Of a stretch of 64,000 nucleotides of DNA, positions 29,333 to 37,965 are shown piece after piece. The DNA is taken from NCBI GenBank assembly GCA_002189105.1, contig NIOB01000002.1:1-64000 (forward strand), written 5' to 3'. The DNA is from Saccharibacillus soli (lineage in GTDB: Bacteria; Bacillota; Bacilli; Paenibacillales; Paenibacillaceae). Each line of letters opens with the position of its first letter. Within the stretch, counting starts at the first letter, position 1. Below the pieces are notes generated by a model. The model saw only the letters and a list, made by a program, of their open reading frames with translations. It was not told the origin of the DNA and did no database searches. A program made the translations under genes and the position numbers.

Positions 29333-31111
29333 ATGAAAAAGAGATTATCTTTGATGTTGGTGACTTTGATGGCTTTCGGCTCGATCCTGGCTGCTTGCGG
29401 CGGTGGCGAAGAAACAGCAAAGACAGATACAACCACACCTACCGAAACGGCAACCACAGACAACAAGACTGACGAAACAGCGGCAACAGATGAAGCGGAA
29501 CCCGCTGCGGAAGGCGAAAGCGATGCAATCGGCCTGACCGAAGCGACAGACATGAATTCAAATCCTGAAGCGGCCAAGGCTCGTACGGATTCGATGATTA
29601 TTGGTACAACAGCACCTCAAGGCGTATTTAACCCGCTGTTCCACCAAACGGCCTATGACGTGGCGATTGACGACACGATCTTCGCCGGTTTCATTAAAGT
29701 CAAAGGCGACGGTACGTACGAAAACGATATGGCCGATGACATCAAAATTTCTGAAGACAATAAAACCTACACGTTCCACATCCGCGATGGTGCGAAATTC
29801 AGCGACGGTACTCCGGTTAAGGCCAGCGACTACCTGTTCACGATGAAGCTCTATATGGATGCAAGCTATGACGGTCAATCCGATCCACTTAGCTGGAACA
29901 TTGTAGGGGCTAATGAATATAACAAAGGCACGGCTAAAGAAATTTCCGGCATCAAAGTGGTAGACGATCAAACGGTATCGGTAACCGTTAGCGATTACGA
30001 TGCGATGACTCAGGTTAACCTGGGCGGTATCGCTATCCTGCCGGAAGCTTACTATGGTAAAGGGTACAAACAAGGCGACCTGACTACCGTAAAAGCACTG
30101 AACACGAAGCCAATGGGCGCTGGTGCTTACAAAATGAAGAACTACTCGGCCGGTCAAGAAGTTGACCTGGTAGCCAACGAAAACTACTATGGTGGCGTGG
30201 CTAAAGTTCCGAATATCATCTTCAAAACGACAACTGACACGACTAACATGGCGATGCTGCAATCCGGCGAAACGGATCTCGATAACATCACCGTTAACGA
30301 AGATAACGTTGAAGAGCTGAAGAGCATGGGCTTCCTGGACGTTGACGTTCTGAAAAACAACGGTTATGGCTATGTGGCCATGAACAACAAGAAACCGATG
30401 TTTGCCGACGTTAAGGTTCGCCAGGCGCTGACTTATGGTCTGAACCGTGCTGAAGTAGTTGACGCTGCTTACGGTCCTTACGCTGAAGTCATCAACATTC
30501 CTCAATCTGACGTATCGTGGGCTTACACAGCCGACAAGATCAACCCTTACGACTACAATCCGGAAGAAGCGAAGAAATTGCTGGATGAAGCAGGCTGGAA
30601 AGTCGGCGCTGATGGCATCCGTGAAAAAGACGGCAAGAAATTCGAGATCAACTTCTCCGCTACGGCTGAGAACCCGGTTGTCGATGCTCTGATCCCGATC
30701 ATGACGGAGAACTATCAAGAGCTGGGCATCAAGCTTGTAACCGAAACCCTGGACTTCAACGCAATCATGGAGAAAAAGGACAGAGGCGACTACGATATGT
30801 TCTTCGCCGCATGGGGCCTGACTCCTGACCCGGATAGCACGGTTTACATCACAGACGGTGCGCAAAACAACTCCGGTTACTCGAATAAAGAAGTTGACGC
30901 TCTCTATGCAAAAGGCAAAAAAGAGCTGGATCTGAACAAACGTAAAGAAATTTACGCGGAAGCTTACCAAAAAATCAACGCCGACGCTCCTGAAATTTTG
31001 ATGTACCAAAGAACGAATATGCTGGCGATTAACGGCAGACTCGATGGCTGGGATATTACACCTTACAAAGAGTACCAACACAGCTTGAGCCAAGTCGAAG
31101 TTGCTCAATAA
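29333..31111 (+). CDS. oppA: Oligopeptide ABC transporter, substrate-binding lipoprotein
   Basis: 592 residues. Lipoprotein signal MKKRLSLMLVTLMAFGSI ending in LAAC with Cys22. A Thr/Glu/Ala-rich linker (about 24-70) separates the anchor from the SBP family 5 domain (TDSMIIGTTAPQGVFNPLF..., DDTIFAGFIKV). It captures peptides outside the membrane for OppBCDF. First of five genes in a classical oppABCDF order; its codon choice looks like that of a highly expressed gene. Ligand could also be another peptide-like compound. Confidence 0.92.
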   Translation: MKKRLSLMLVTLMAFGSILAACGGGEETAKTDTTTPTETATTDNKTDETAATDEAEPAAEGESDAIGLTEATDMNSNPEAAKARTDSMIIGTTAPQGVFNPLFHQTAYDVAIDDTIFAGFIKVKGDGTYENDMADDIKISEDNKTYTFHIRDGAKFSDGTPVKASDYLFTMKLYMDASYDGQSDPLSWNIVGANEYNKGTAKEISGIKVVDDQTVSVTVSDYDAMTQVNLGGIAILPEAYYGKGYKQGDLTTVKALNTKPMGAGAYKMKNYSAGQEVDLVANENYYGGVAKVPNIIFKTTTDTTNMAMLQSGETDLDNITVNEDNVEELKSMGFLDVDVLKNNGYGYVAMNNKKPMFADVKVRQALTYGLNRAEVVDAAYGPYAEVINIPQSDVSWAYTADKINPYDYNPEEAKKLLDEAGWKVGADGIREKDGKKFEINFSATAENPVVDALIPIMTENYQELGIKLVTETLDFNAIMEKKDRGDYDMFFAAWGLTPDPDSTVYITDGAQNNSGYSNKEVDALYAKGKKELDLNKRKEIYAEAYQKINADAPEILMYQRTNMLAINGRLDGWDITPYKEYQHSLSQVEVAQ

Positions 31112-31139
31112 CAGCTTTCGGAAATAAGAATTGGTCATC

Positions 31140-31173
31140 CGATATGCTCAGCTCGAGAGAGCTGGGCATATCG
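31140..31173 (+). repeat. Intercistronic hairpin between oppA and oppB
   Basis: 15-bp stem: 31140-31154 against 31159-31173 with a GAGA tetraloop and a single T-G position. There is no T run. Such hairpins behind substrate-binding-protein genes usually protect the upstream message or lower downstream expression. Confidence 0.85.
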
Positions 31174-31201
31174 ATTTATAATGCCAGAAGGAGACGTGCA
31201 A

Positions 31202-32164
31202 ATGAGTCAGTATATCATCCGGCGGCTGCTGCAGATGATCCCGACTTTGATCGGTATTTCGATCATTGTTTTTGCCATTTCACAAATGGTTCCGGGAGAT
31301 TATATCACCGCATCCCAGAATCCGAATATGACGGCAGAAAGAGCGGATCAGCTTCGAGCCATTTACGGTCTCGACAAGCCACCCGTTCAACAGTACTTCG
31401 TTTGGGTCAAAAATATGTTAACCGGTAACCTAGGGGATTCGTTCCAGCACAAGATGCCGGTAACCAAAGTCATCAATACTTACGTTTGGAACTCGTTTGC
31501 CATCGCAATCGTGACATTGATTTTGAGTTGGACGATCGCCGCGTTCGTCGGGGTATTCTCTGCACAATTCCAATATTCATTCTTTGATAAAGTTGTGACC
31601 TTGCTAGTCTTCCTGCTGATGTCGCTGCCTTCGTTCTTCATCGGGCTGCTCGCCATCAAATATTTTGCACTCGATTTGACATGGTTCCCGACCGGAGGGA
31701 TGACCTCGGCCGGGTTAAACGCAAGCGGCTTCGCTTATATCAAGGATGTCGCAAGCCATATGGTTCTTCCTGTAACGGTCATGACCGTGCTGAACGTTGG
31801 CGGCCTGACTCGTTATTTCCGTACAGGTATGCTGGAAGTTATTCGTCAAGATTACATTCGTACGGCACGTGCCAAAGGTCTCAAGGAACGTACCGTTATT
31901 TTCAAACACGCTTTCCGTAATGCGCTTCTTCCTGCCATTACGCTGCTCGGGTTCGAGCTGCCGGGCTTGTTCGGCGGCGCAATGATCCTCGAACGCGTCT
32001 TCGCTTGGCCGGGTATCGGTCAAATCTACCTGGCGTCCCTGAACATGCGCGACTATCCGCTGATGCTCGGATTTACGATGTTCCTGGCGGTTCTGACGCT
32101 TCTCGGCAATCTGTTGTCCGATATCTTGTACGGGGTTGCAGACCCGAGAATTCGTCTAAAGTAG
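31202..32164 (+). CDS. oppB: Oligopeptide ABC transporter, permease OppB
   Basis: 320 residues from ATG 31202, with AAGGAGACG upstream. Six membrane helices; the N-terminal MSQYIIRRLLQMIPTLIGIS and the EAA loop (DYIRTARAKGLKERTVIFKHAFRNALLP region) are typical of DppB/OppB permeases. Confidence 0.95.
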   Translation: MSQYIIRRLLQMIPTLIGISIIVFAISQMVPGDYITASQNPNMTAERADQLRAIYGLDKPPVQQYFVWVKNMLTGNLGDSFQHKMPVTKVINTYVWNSFAIAIVTLILSWTIAAFVGVFSAQFQYSFFDKVVTLLVFLLMSLPSFFIGLLAIKYFALDLTWFPTGGMTSAGLNASGFAYIKDVASHMVLPVTVMTVLNVGGLTRYFRTGMLEVIRQDYIRTARAKGLKERTVIFKHAFRNALLPAITLLGFELPGLFGGAMILERVFAWPGIGQIYLASLNMRDYPLMLGFTMFLAVLTLLGNLLSDILYGVADPRIRLK

Positions 32165-32177
32165 GAGGAGATTGAAC

Positions 32178-33107
32178 GTGGAACAGCCGGAAAACCGAAC
32201 CGAGCAGCTTCAGGAGCAGCTCAAGATCGTCAAAACCGAATCGCCATGGAAAATCGCGGTTCGTCGCTTTGCCAAAAACCGTTTGGCTCTGATCGGACTT
32301 GTCATTCTGGTCATTATGTTTCTGATTTGTTTTGTGGGACCTTTCTTCTCGCAATATACGCTTAATGAAACGGACGTCAAAAATAGAAATTCGGCTCCAA
32401 GTTCCCTGCATTGGCTGGGAACCGACAAACTCGGACGAGACATCATGCTGCGCGTAATGTTGGCTGGCCGAATCTCGTTGACCGTTGGTCTGGTCGCAAC
32501 GGCGATCTCCGTTGTGATCGGGGCAACACTGGGCGCAGTCGCTGGTTTCTATCGCCGCTATGCGGATACGATTATCATGCGGATCGCCGACGTCTTCCTG
32601 GCGCTGCCTACGCTGCCGATTCTGATTACGCTGGGCGCCATATTGTCGGACTTGAAAGTAGCTCCGGAAAAACGGATCTATTTCCTGATGCTGATTATCG
32701 GGATCTTGGGCTGGGTTGGCCTCGCTCGACTCGTACGAAGCCAGATTCTGACGCTGCGCGAACAGGAATTCATGCAGGCAACCGAAGCACTTGGCCTCCG
32801 CGACAACCGTAAAATTTTCCGTCACTTGATGCCAAATACCATTCCGATCATCATTGTATCCGCAACCCTGGGTGTAGCGGGCGCCATTCTGACCGAATCG
32901 GCACTCAGCTTCCTCGGACTCGGCGTTGTACCGCCAACTCCATCCTGGGGCAATATGATTAATGCGGCCAATAACCTGATCGACTTCCGTAAACGTCCGT
33001 GGATCTGGATTCCGCCGGGCATGTGTATCCTGATTACCGTAACAGCGATCAACCTGATTGGTGACGGCCTTCGTGATGCGCTCGATCCTAAGATGAAGAA
33101 CCGATAA
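32178..33107 (+). CDS. oppC: Oligopeptide ABC transporter, permease OppC
   Basis: 309 residues from GTG 32178, nine nt after AGGAGG; a TTG at 32172 is also in frame but lies too close to it. Six membrane segments, WLGTDKLGRDI motif and the EAA loop (ATEALGLRDNRKIFRHLMPN), as in DppC/OppC. Pairs with OppB. Confidence 0.94.
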   Translation: MEQPENRTEQLQEQLKIVKTESPWKIAVRRFAKNRLALIGLVILVIMFLICFVGPFFSQYTLNETDVKNRNSAPSSLHWLGTDKLGRDIMLRVMLAGRISLTVGLVATAISVVIGATLGAVAGFYRRYADTIIMRIADVFLALPTLPILITLGAILSDLKVAPEKRIYFLMLIIGILGWVGLARLVRSQILTLREQEFMQATEALGLRDNRKIFRHLMPNTIPIIIVSATLGVAGAILTESALSFLGLGVVPPTPSWGNMINAANNLIDFRKRPWIWIPPGMCILITVTAINLIGDGLRDALDPKMKNR

Positions 33108-33149
33108 GACGGCAAGCCAAGCAAATAATGAAGAAGTAGGAGAGACGAA

Positions 33150-34136
33150 ATGGCAAAAGAATTAGTCGAATTCCGAAACCTCGAGACCCACTTTAAAACG
33201 TCCGCAGGCACCGTCAAGGCTGTTAACGATGTAAGCTTTTCCATTCGTGAGGGTGAGACGCTGTGCGTGGTTGGCGAGTCGGGCTGCGGGAAAAGCGTAA
33301 CGGCAATGTCGCTGATGCAGTTGATCGAATCTCCTCCAGGCAAAATCGTAGGCGGAGAAATCTTTTTTGAAGGTAAAGACCTGCTGAAACTCAATAAAAA
33401 AGAAATGAGCCGTCTGCGCGGGAATGAGATCGCCATGATCTTCCAGGAGCCGATGTCTTCCCTGAACCCGGTGTTTACGATTGGCAAACAAATCACCGAA
33501 CCGCTGCTGTACCATCTGGGCATGACGCAGAAGGAAGCCAAGGCCCGGGCAATCGAATTGATTACGATGGTGGGAATTCCGCGTCCGGAGAAAATCTTTG
33601 ATTCCTATCCGCACGAATTAAGCGGCGGCATGCGTCAGCGGATCATGATCGCCATTGCCCTGAGCTGCAATCCCAAGCTGTTGATCGCGGACGAGCCGAC
33701 AACTGCGCTGGATGTAACCATTCAAGCCCAGATTCTCGACTTGATGCGTGATATTAAGAGCAAGATGAACACGGCCATCATGATGATTACACACGATCTG
33801 GGCGTTGTTGCCGAGATGGCGGACTTCGTCGTTGTCATGTATGCGGGCAAAGTGATTGAAGAGGCTCCCGTGCTGGAGCTGTTCCGTAATCCCAAGCACC
33901 CATATACACAGGGCTTGTTAAAAGCGAAACCGGTTATCAATCAGCGTCAGGAACGGCTGTATTCGATTCCGGGGCAAGTGCCGAACCCTGTTGATCTGGG
34001 CGATAACTGTCATTTCCACGATCGCTGTGAATTCTGCATGGAAATCTGCAAAGCCAAGACGCCACCTCTTCGCACGCATGAGAATGGGCACAAAACGGCT
34101 TGCTGGTTATATGAAGAGGAGGGGAAAGCGCAATGA
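33150..34136 (+). CDS. oppD: Oligopeptide ABC transporter, ATPase OppD
   Basis: 328 residues. Walker [13 protein letters not shown], signature LSGGMRQRIMIA, Walker B LLIADEPTTALD, and the C-terminal oligopeptide-transporter domain with Cys residues (CHFHDRCEFCMEIC) that in relatives bind an iron-sulfur cluster. ATP hydrolysis drives peptide uptake. It overlaps oppF by 4 bp (ATGA). Confidence 0.96.
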   Translation: MAKELVEFRNLETHFKTSAGTVKAVNDVSFSIREGETLCVVGESGCGKSVTAMSLMQLIESPPGKIVGGEIFFEGKDLLKLNKKEMSRLRGNEIAMIFQEPMSSLNPVFTIGKQITEPLLYHLGMTQKEAKARAIELITMVGIPRPEKIFDSYPHELSGGMRQRIMIAIALSCNPKLLIADEPTTALDVTIQAQILDLMRDIKSKMNTAIMMITHDLGVVAEMADFVVVMYAGKVIEEAPVLELFRNPKHPYTQGLLKAKPVINQRQERLYSIPGQVPNPVDLGDNCHFHDRCEFCMEICKAKTPPLRTHENGHKTACWLYEEEGKAQ

Positions 34137-35143
34137 GCGAATCGGCAGTCCAATTGGACAAAACACGCAGTAGCGGAAGCGGCGAACCCCTCGTTCAAGT
34201 GAACAATCTAAAAAAATACTTCCCGATTACCGGCGGCGTATTCCAGCGCCGTGTCGGTGATGTTCGAGCGGTGGATGGCGTTTCGTTTTCCATCAATCGC
34301 GGTGAGTCGTTTGGTTTGGTTGGCGAGTCGGGCTGCGGCAAGAGCACCATTGGCCGTACGCTGCTTCGCCTGAACGAGAAGACCGATGGAACCGTTCATT
34401 TCAACGGACAGGATGTTCATGAGTTGTCCAAGACTGAATTGCGCAAGCTGCGTACCAAGATGCAGATCGTCTTCCAAGATCCGTTCAGCTCCCTGAACCC
34501 CCGGATTAAAGTTGGCGAAGCGATCGGCGAAGCGCTGCTTGACCACGGCCTTGTCAGCCGCAAAGAACTCAAAGACCGCGTGATCGAAACCATGAAGATC
34601 TGCGGATTGGCCGATTACCATTATGATCGGTTCCCACATGAATTTTCCGGTGGGCAGCGTCAGCGGATCGGGATTGCCCGCGCGCTTATCATGCAGCCAG
34701 AATTCATCGTCGCCGATGAACCGGTATCCGCACTCGACGTTTCGATCCAGGCACAGATTATCAACCTGATGAGTGACCTTCAGCGTGAGAAACAGCTGAC
34801 GTATCTGTTCATCTCTCACGATCTCAGCGTCGTTGAGCACTTGTGCAACCGCGTAGGCGTTATGTATCTGGGCACGATGATGGAGATGGCTCCAACAGAG
34901 GAGCTGTTCAGCAATCCGCTGCACCCGTATACCAAAGCCTTGATGTCGGCCATTCCGGTTCCAGACCCGACGCTCAAGCGCGAACGCATCGTGCTGCAGG
35001 GCGATATTCCAAGTCCGGCCAACCCGCCATCCGGCTGCAAGTTCCATACCCGCTGCCCAATGGCTTCGGATATTTGCAAACAGCAGGTGCCGGAATACCG
35101 CGACATGGGCAATGAGCATTTTGTTGCCTGCCATTTCGCCTAA
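34133..35143 (+). CDS. oppF: Oligopeptide ABC transporter, ATPase OppF
   Basis: 336 residues. Walker [13 protein letters not shown], signature [12 protein letters not shown], Walker [13 protein letters not shown], and a Cys-containing C-terminus ([14 protein letters not shown]). The N-terminal [18 protein letters not shown] is typical of OppF. Last gene of the operon, before a strong terminator. Confidence 0.96.
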   Translation: MSESAVQLDKTRSSGSGEPLVQVNNLKKYFPITGGVFQRRVGDVRAVDGVSFSINRGESFGLVGESGCGKSTIGRTLLRLNEKTDGTVHFNGQDVHELSKTELRKLRTKMQIVFQDPFSSLNPRIKVGEAIGEALLDHGLVSRKELKDRVIETMKICGLADYHYDRFPHEFSGGQRQRIGIARALIMQPEFIVADEPVSALDVSIQAQIINLMSDLQREKQLTYLFISHDLSVVEHLCNRVGVMYLGTMMEMAPTEELFSNPLHPYTKALMSAIPVPDPTLKRERIVLQGDIPSPANPPSGCKFHTRCPMASDICKQQVPEYRDMGNEHFVACHFA

Positions 35144-35183
35144 TTCACTTTCATTTTCTGAGCCATCTTACAAATTTGTCACC

Positions 35184-35221
35184 AGCCGAAATCGAACTTC
35201 CCGTTCGATTTCGGCTTTTTT
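35184..35221 (+). terminator. opp operon terminator
   Basis: AGCCGAAATCGAAC, TTCCC loop, GTTCGATTTCGGCT, T6: a perfect 14-bp stem. Confidence 0.95.
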
Positions 35222-35331
35222 GCGCTTTTTTTTGACTTTCACGAAAAAAGGTTAAAAAAATTTCACTTTTTTGCATACTAAATGATGTTGGTATACGTCT
35301 ATATCTATAACAGAAGGGAGCGGATCGAATC

Positions 35332-36291
35332 ATGAGCGGAGGCATAGGTAGAAAAAGAATATTGATTGGGTTGGCTGTCCTGCTGCTGCTGATTCCCCAG
35401 CAGCTGCTCGCAGGGCGTCCCAAGATCGATGCGGCAGCTGCCGTTCTGATCGATGCGCAAACGGGCAAGGTACTCTGGCAGGCGGAAGGAGACCGCGTTG
35501 TGCCGGCTTCAGGCATGACCCAGCTCATGACGGAATGGTTGGTGCTGGACGCCGTTCGGGGCGGAAGGATGGATTGGGAAGACACCGTTCGGGTGGGCGG
35601 AGAGGATAAGCACGGGGTGAAGCAGGTATCCCAGCCGCTCGAACAAGAGAATCGAGGAGGAATCTTTTTCCGTCCGGATGACAAGATTCCATTAAATGAG
35701 CTGTTTATGGGAGTGGCAGTCTCCTCTTCCGCTCAGGCGGAACGTGCATTGGCCCGATATGCAGGAGGGACGGAAACTTCCTTTGCGTGGATGATGAATG
35801 AAAAAGCCCGGCGGATCGGAATGTCGGCATCCACCCAATTTGTACCCCGTTCTTCTGCGAAGACTTGGTCGTCGGCCAGTAAGCCAGAAGCCGACAAAGA
35901 GCGAGGCAGCTGGACAACTGCCAAGGATGCGGCTATCCTGTGCCAGGAGTTAATTGACGCTCATCCCGAAGTGCTGCGCATGTCGTCGGTGACCCAGACC
36001 GAGATTCGTTCGCGCGGCATCTACCTGATGAACAAAAATGCGATGCTGCCAGAGTTCGCCGGGCCTTACGCCTATCGGGGCATGGATGGCCTGAAGGCGT
36101 ATGGCTCCGAGGAGGAAGGGTATTCGCTTGCTGGCACGGCGCAGCGGAATGGACAGCGCCTGATTGTGGTTATCATGGGCGCCAAGAGCCGCGAAAAAAG
36201 CTTTCAGGATGCCGGTCGTCTGCTCGATTACGGCTATGCACGTTCCGGTTCATTTGCTGAACGCGCTACCTCCTGGCTGCGTCTGGTGTAA
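35332..36291 (+). CDS. D-alanyl-D-alanine carboxypeptidase-like protein (S11 fold), probably inactive
   Basis: 319 residues with an N-terminal membrane/signal segment (about 8-27). The overall pattern (AAVLIDAQTGKVLWQAEGDR, GMDGLKAYG...EGYSLAGTAQRNG) is that of peptidase S11 penicillin-binding proteins, which trim peptidoglycan stem peptides. All three catalytic motifs are altered. The SxxK site reads S60-G-M-T-Q, with an extra Gly and no Lys. The SxN region reads SSSAQ (131-135). KTG reads K255-A-Y-G. It lacks the C-terminal PBP5-type domain. It may therefore be a peptidoglycan-binding or regulatory pseudoenzyme. It stands alone between two terminators, with a possible TTGCAT/TATACG promoter at about 35270-35295. 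Confidence 0.8.
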   Translation: MSGGIGRKRILIGLAVLLLLIPQQLLAGRPKIDAAAAVLIDAQTGKVLWQAEGDRVVPASGMTQLMTEWLVLDAVRGGRMDWEDTVRVGGEDKHGVKQVSQPLEQENRGGIFFRPDDKIPLNELFMGVAVSSSAQAERALARYAGGTETSFAWMMNEKARRIGMSASTQFVPRSSAKTWSSASKPEADKERGSWTTAKDAAILCQELIDAHPEVLRMSSVTQTEIRSRGIYLMNKNAMLPEFAGPYAYRGMDGLKAYGSEEEGYSLAGTAQRNGQRLIVVIMGAKSREKSFQDAGRLLDYGYARSGSFAERATSWLRLV

Positions 36292-36330
36292 TCGAAGAGA
36301 GCATGTCGATACATAACGAATAAATTTTGG

Positions 36331-36362
36331 ATCAGCGTCCGGATATCCGGGCGCTGATTTTT
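36331..36362 (+). terminator. Terminator after the carboxypeptidase-like gene
   Basis: ATCAGCGTCCGG, ATAT, CCGGGCGCTGAT, T5: a 12-bp stem with one T-G position. A TATAAT at about 36386 follows and may start the CBS gene transcript. Confidence 0.92.
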
Positions 36363-36508
36363 ACTTTCTCCCCCAACTTTACGCTATAATAAAAAGGAAG
36401 GTCGATTCTTGGCTGGGTGACCCATCAATCAGACGGCCCGCAAGAAATACACCAGACCATCGAACCTGCCGTAACTACGACAACCGTATAGAGAAGGAGA
36501 AATCCGTT

Positions 36509-36940
36509 ATGAATATTGCTTTTTTCCTGCTGCCCAAACATGAAGTGGCGTTCGTGACCCTTGATGCTACGCTGCGTCAGGTAATTGAGCGTATGGAGCA
36601 TCATCAGTACACCGCTATTCCGATTATCGACAAAGAAGGACAGTACGCCGGTACGGTGACCGAGGGGGACATCCTCTGGCACATGAAACGCTCCGAAGGC
36701 AAGATCACTTTTGAGAACGCTTCACGCTTTATGCTCAAGGAGCTGCCGCTGCGCATGAACAACAAGCCGGTTTCCATTGAATCGGACATGGCGGATCTGA
36801 TTAATTTGTCCAAATCACAGAACTTCGTGCCGGTTGTGGATGATCGCGGTCGATTCATCGGGATTGTTCGCCGCAGCCAGATTATTGAATACTGCGCAGG
36901 TTTCGTTTCGAGACAAAGCGGCGCTGCCCAGAATATGTAA
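36509..36940 (+). CDS. Tandem CBS-domain protein, possible nucleotide sensor
   Basis: 143 residues, essentially two CBS domains (HHQYTAIPIIDKEGQYAGTV, then SQNFVPVVDDRGRFIGIVRR). A stand-alone CBS pair of this size resembles c-di-AMP-binding proteins such as DarB/CbpB of Bacillus and Listeria. The c-di-AMP phosphodiesterase gene gdpP lies two genes downstream. The ligand is inferred from context; AMP, ATP or another adenine nucleotide is possible. Good AGAAGGAG site before the ATG. Confidence 0.8.
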   Translation: MNIAFFLLPKHEVAFVTLDATLRQVIERMEHHQYTAIPIIDKEGQYAGTVTEGDILWHMKRSEGKITFENASRFMLKELPLRMNNKPVSIESDMADLINLSKSQNFVPVVDDRGRFIGIVRRSQIIEYCAGFVSRQSGAAQNM

Positions 36941-36953
36941 CACTTGATTAACT

Positions 36954-36986
36954 TGGTATCGAGGGCTGTTCGGGGTATGCTATAAT
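36954..36986 (+). promoter_or_regulatory. Promoter of yybS-gdpP
   Basis: TGCTATAAT (36978-36986) is an extended -10; an upstream TTGGTA at 36954 could serve as -35 for the overlapping TATGCT. Confidence 0.5.
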
Positions 36987-37026
36987 AAGGGTTAAACTTT
37001 CGTATCCGCATAAGAGGTGAATCTAC

Positions 37027-37953
37027 TTGAAATTGCGTTTATCCTCGGCAATGTGGGCCATTCTCTACCTGTTGGTCCTCCTGTCGCTGCTGACGCCGCT
37101 GTCCGCGATCACATTGTTGGTCATGATCGTTCCGGCAGCCGTGCTTTACGCCTCTTTGCGCGTAAACGTATTCTGGCTGCACGTTGTGCCTGTTCTAGCG
37201 ATTCTGGGCATTATATCGGGTGCATTGGCTCCCTACGCATTGATTCTGGCCGTTTATTTCCTGGTGCCGGGCATTGTAATGGGACATATGTACAAGAAAC
37301 GCAAGCCTGCCCTGCAAACGATCCTCTATGGAGCGGGTACACTGCTTGGCCTGCTGTTGGTGCTGCTTGCCGGTGCCAAGATGCTGCTGGGTTTCAACCT
37401 GTCCAATTACGTAAGCGACTTTGTACATGACACGTTTGATCCGTTTCTGGCGATTGCCGAGATGAATCCGATGTTCAAGGAGCAGTGGAGTCCGGATCTG
37501 ATCTTCCAGATCTCCAATCAGACGGTAATGATGATTCCACTGGGGATGACGGTAAGTGCGCTCATCTTGGCGATTGTTACGCATGCCATTGTGCGTCCGG
37601 TATTGAAGTCGATGGGCGTTGCCGCTCCCAAGCTGCGTCCGGCACACGAGTGGAGATTTCCTCGTGCATTGATCTTCTATTATTTTATCGCGCTGATTCT
37701 GGATATGGTGACCTACAACCAGGCAGACGGATTCTGGAAAATGGCTGCGGTTAACCTGCTTCCGCTGCTTCAGTACTGCTTCGTCGTTCAAGCGATCGGG
37801 TTCTGGTTCTTTATCGGGCACGTCAAAAGATGGCATCGCGCGATCAGTGTGCTGATGGCGATCGTGACTGTTATATTCCCGCCCATGCGGATTATCGGGA
37901 TCATCGACCTGGCGTTCCCGCTGCGTGAATTTATTACAAGACCTAGACGATAG
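37027..37953 (+). CDS. yybS: YybS family (DUF2232) membrane protein
   Basis: 308 residues, TTG start behind AGAGGTGAA. About eight hydrophobic segments, starting with KLRLSSAMWAILYLLVLL; DUF2232/YybS proteins sit directly upstream of gdpP in Bacillales. The fold resembles small-molecule (ECF S-component-like) membrane proteins. No function is established. The gdpP start follows after 12 nt. Confidence 0.88.
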   Translation: MKLRLSSAMWAILYLLVLLSLLTPLSAITLLVMIVPAAVLYASLRVNVFWLHVVPVLAILGIISGALAPYALILAVYFLVPGIVMGHMYKKRKPALQTILYGAGTLLGLLLVLLAGAKMLLGFNLSNYVSDFVHDTFDPFLAIAEMNPMFKEQWSPDLIFQISNQTVMMIPLGMTVSALILAIVTHAIVRPVLKSMGVAAPKLRPAHEWRFPRALIFYYFIALILDMVTYNQADGFWKMAAVNLLPLLQYCFVVQAIGFWFFIGHVKRWHRAISVLMAIVTVIFPPMRIIGIIDLAFPLREFITRPRR

Positions 37954-37965
37954 GGTGAGGAAACC

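Noticed and set aside
29558-31138. 526-codon minus-strand open frame opposite oppA
   Set aside because: Antisense shadow of oppA created by its codon bias; no start signal.
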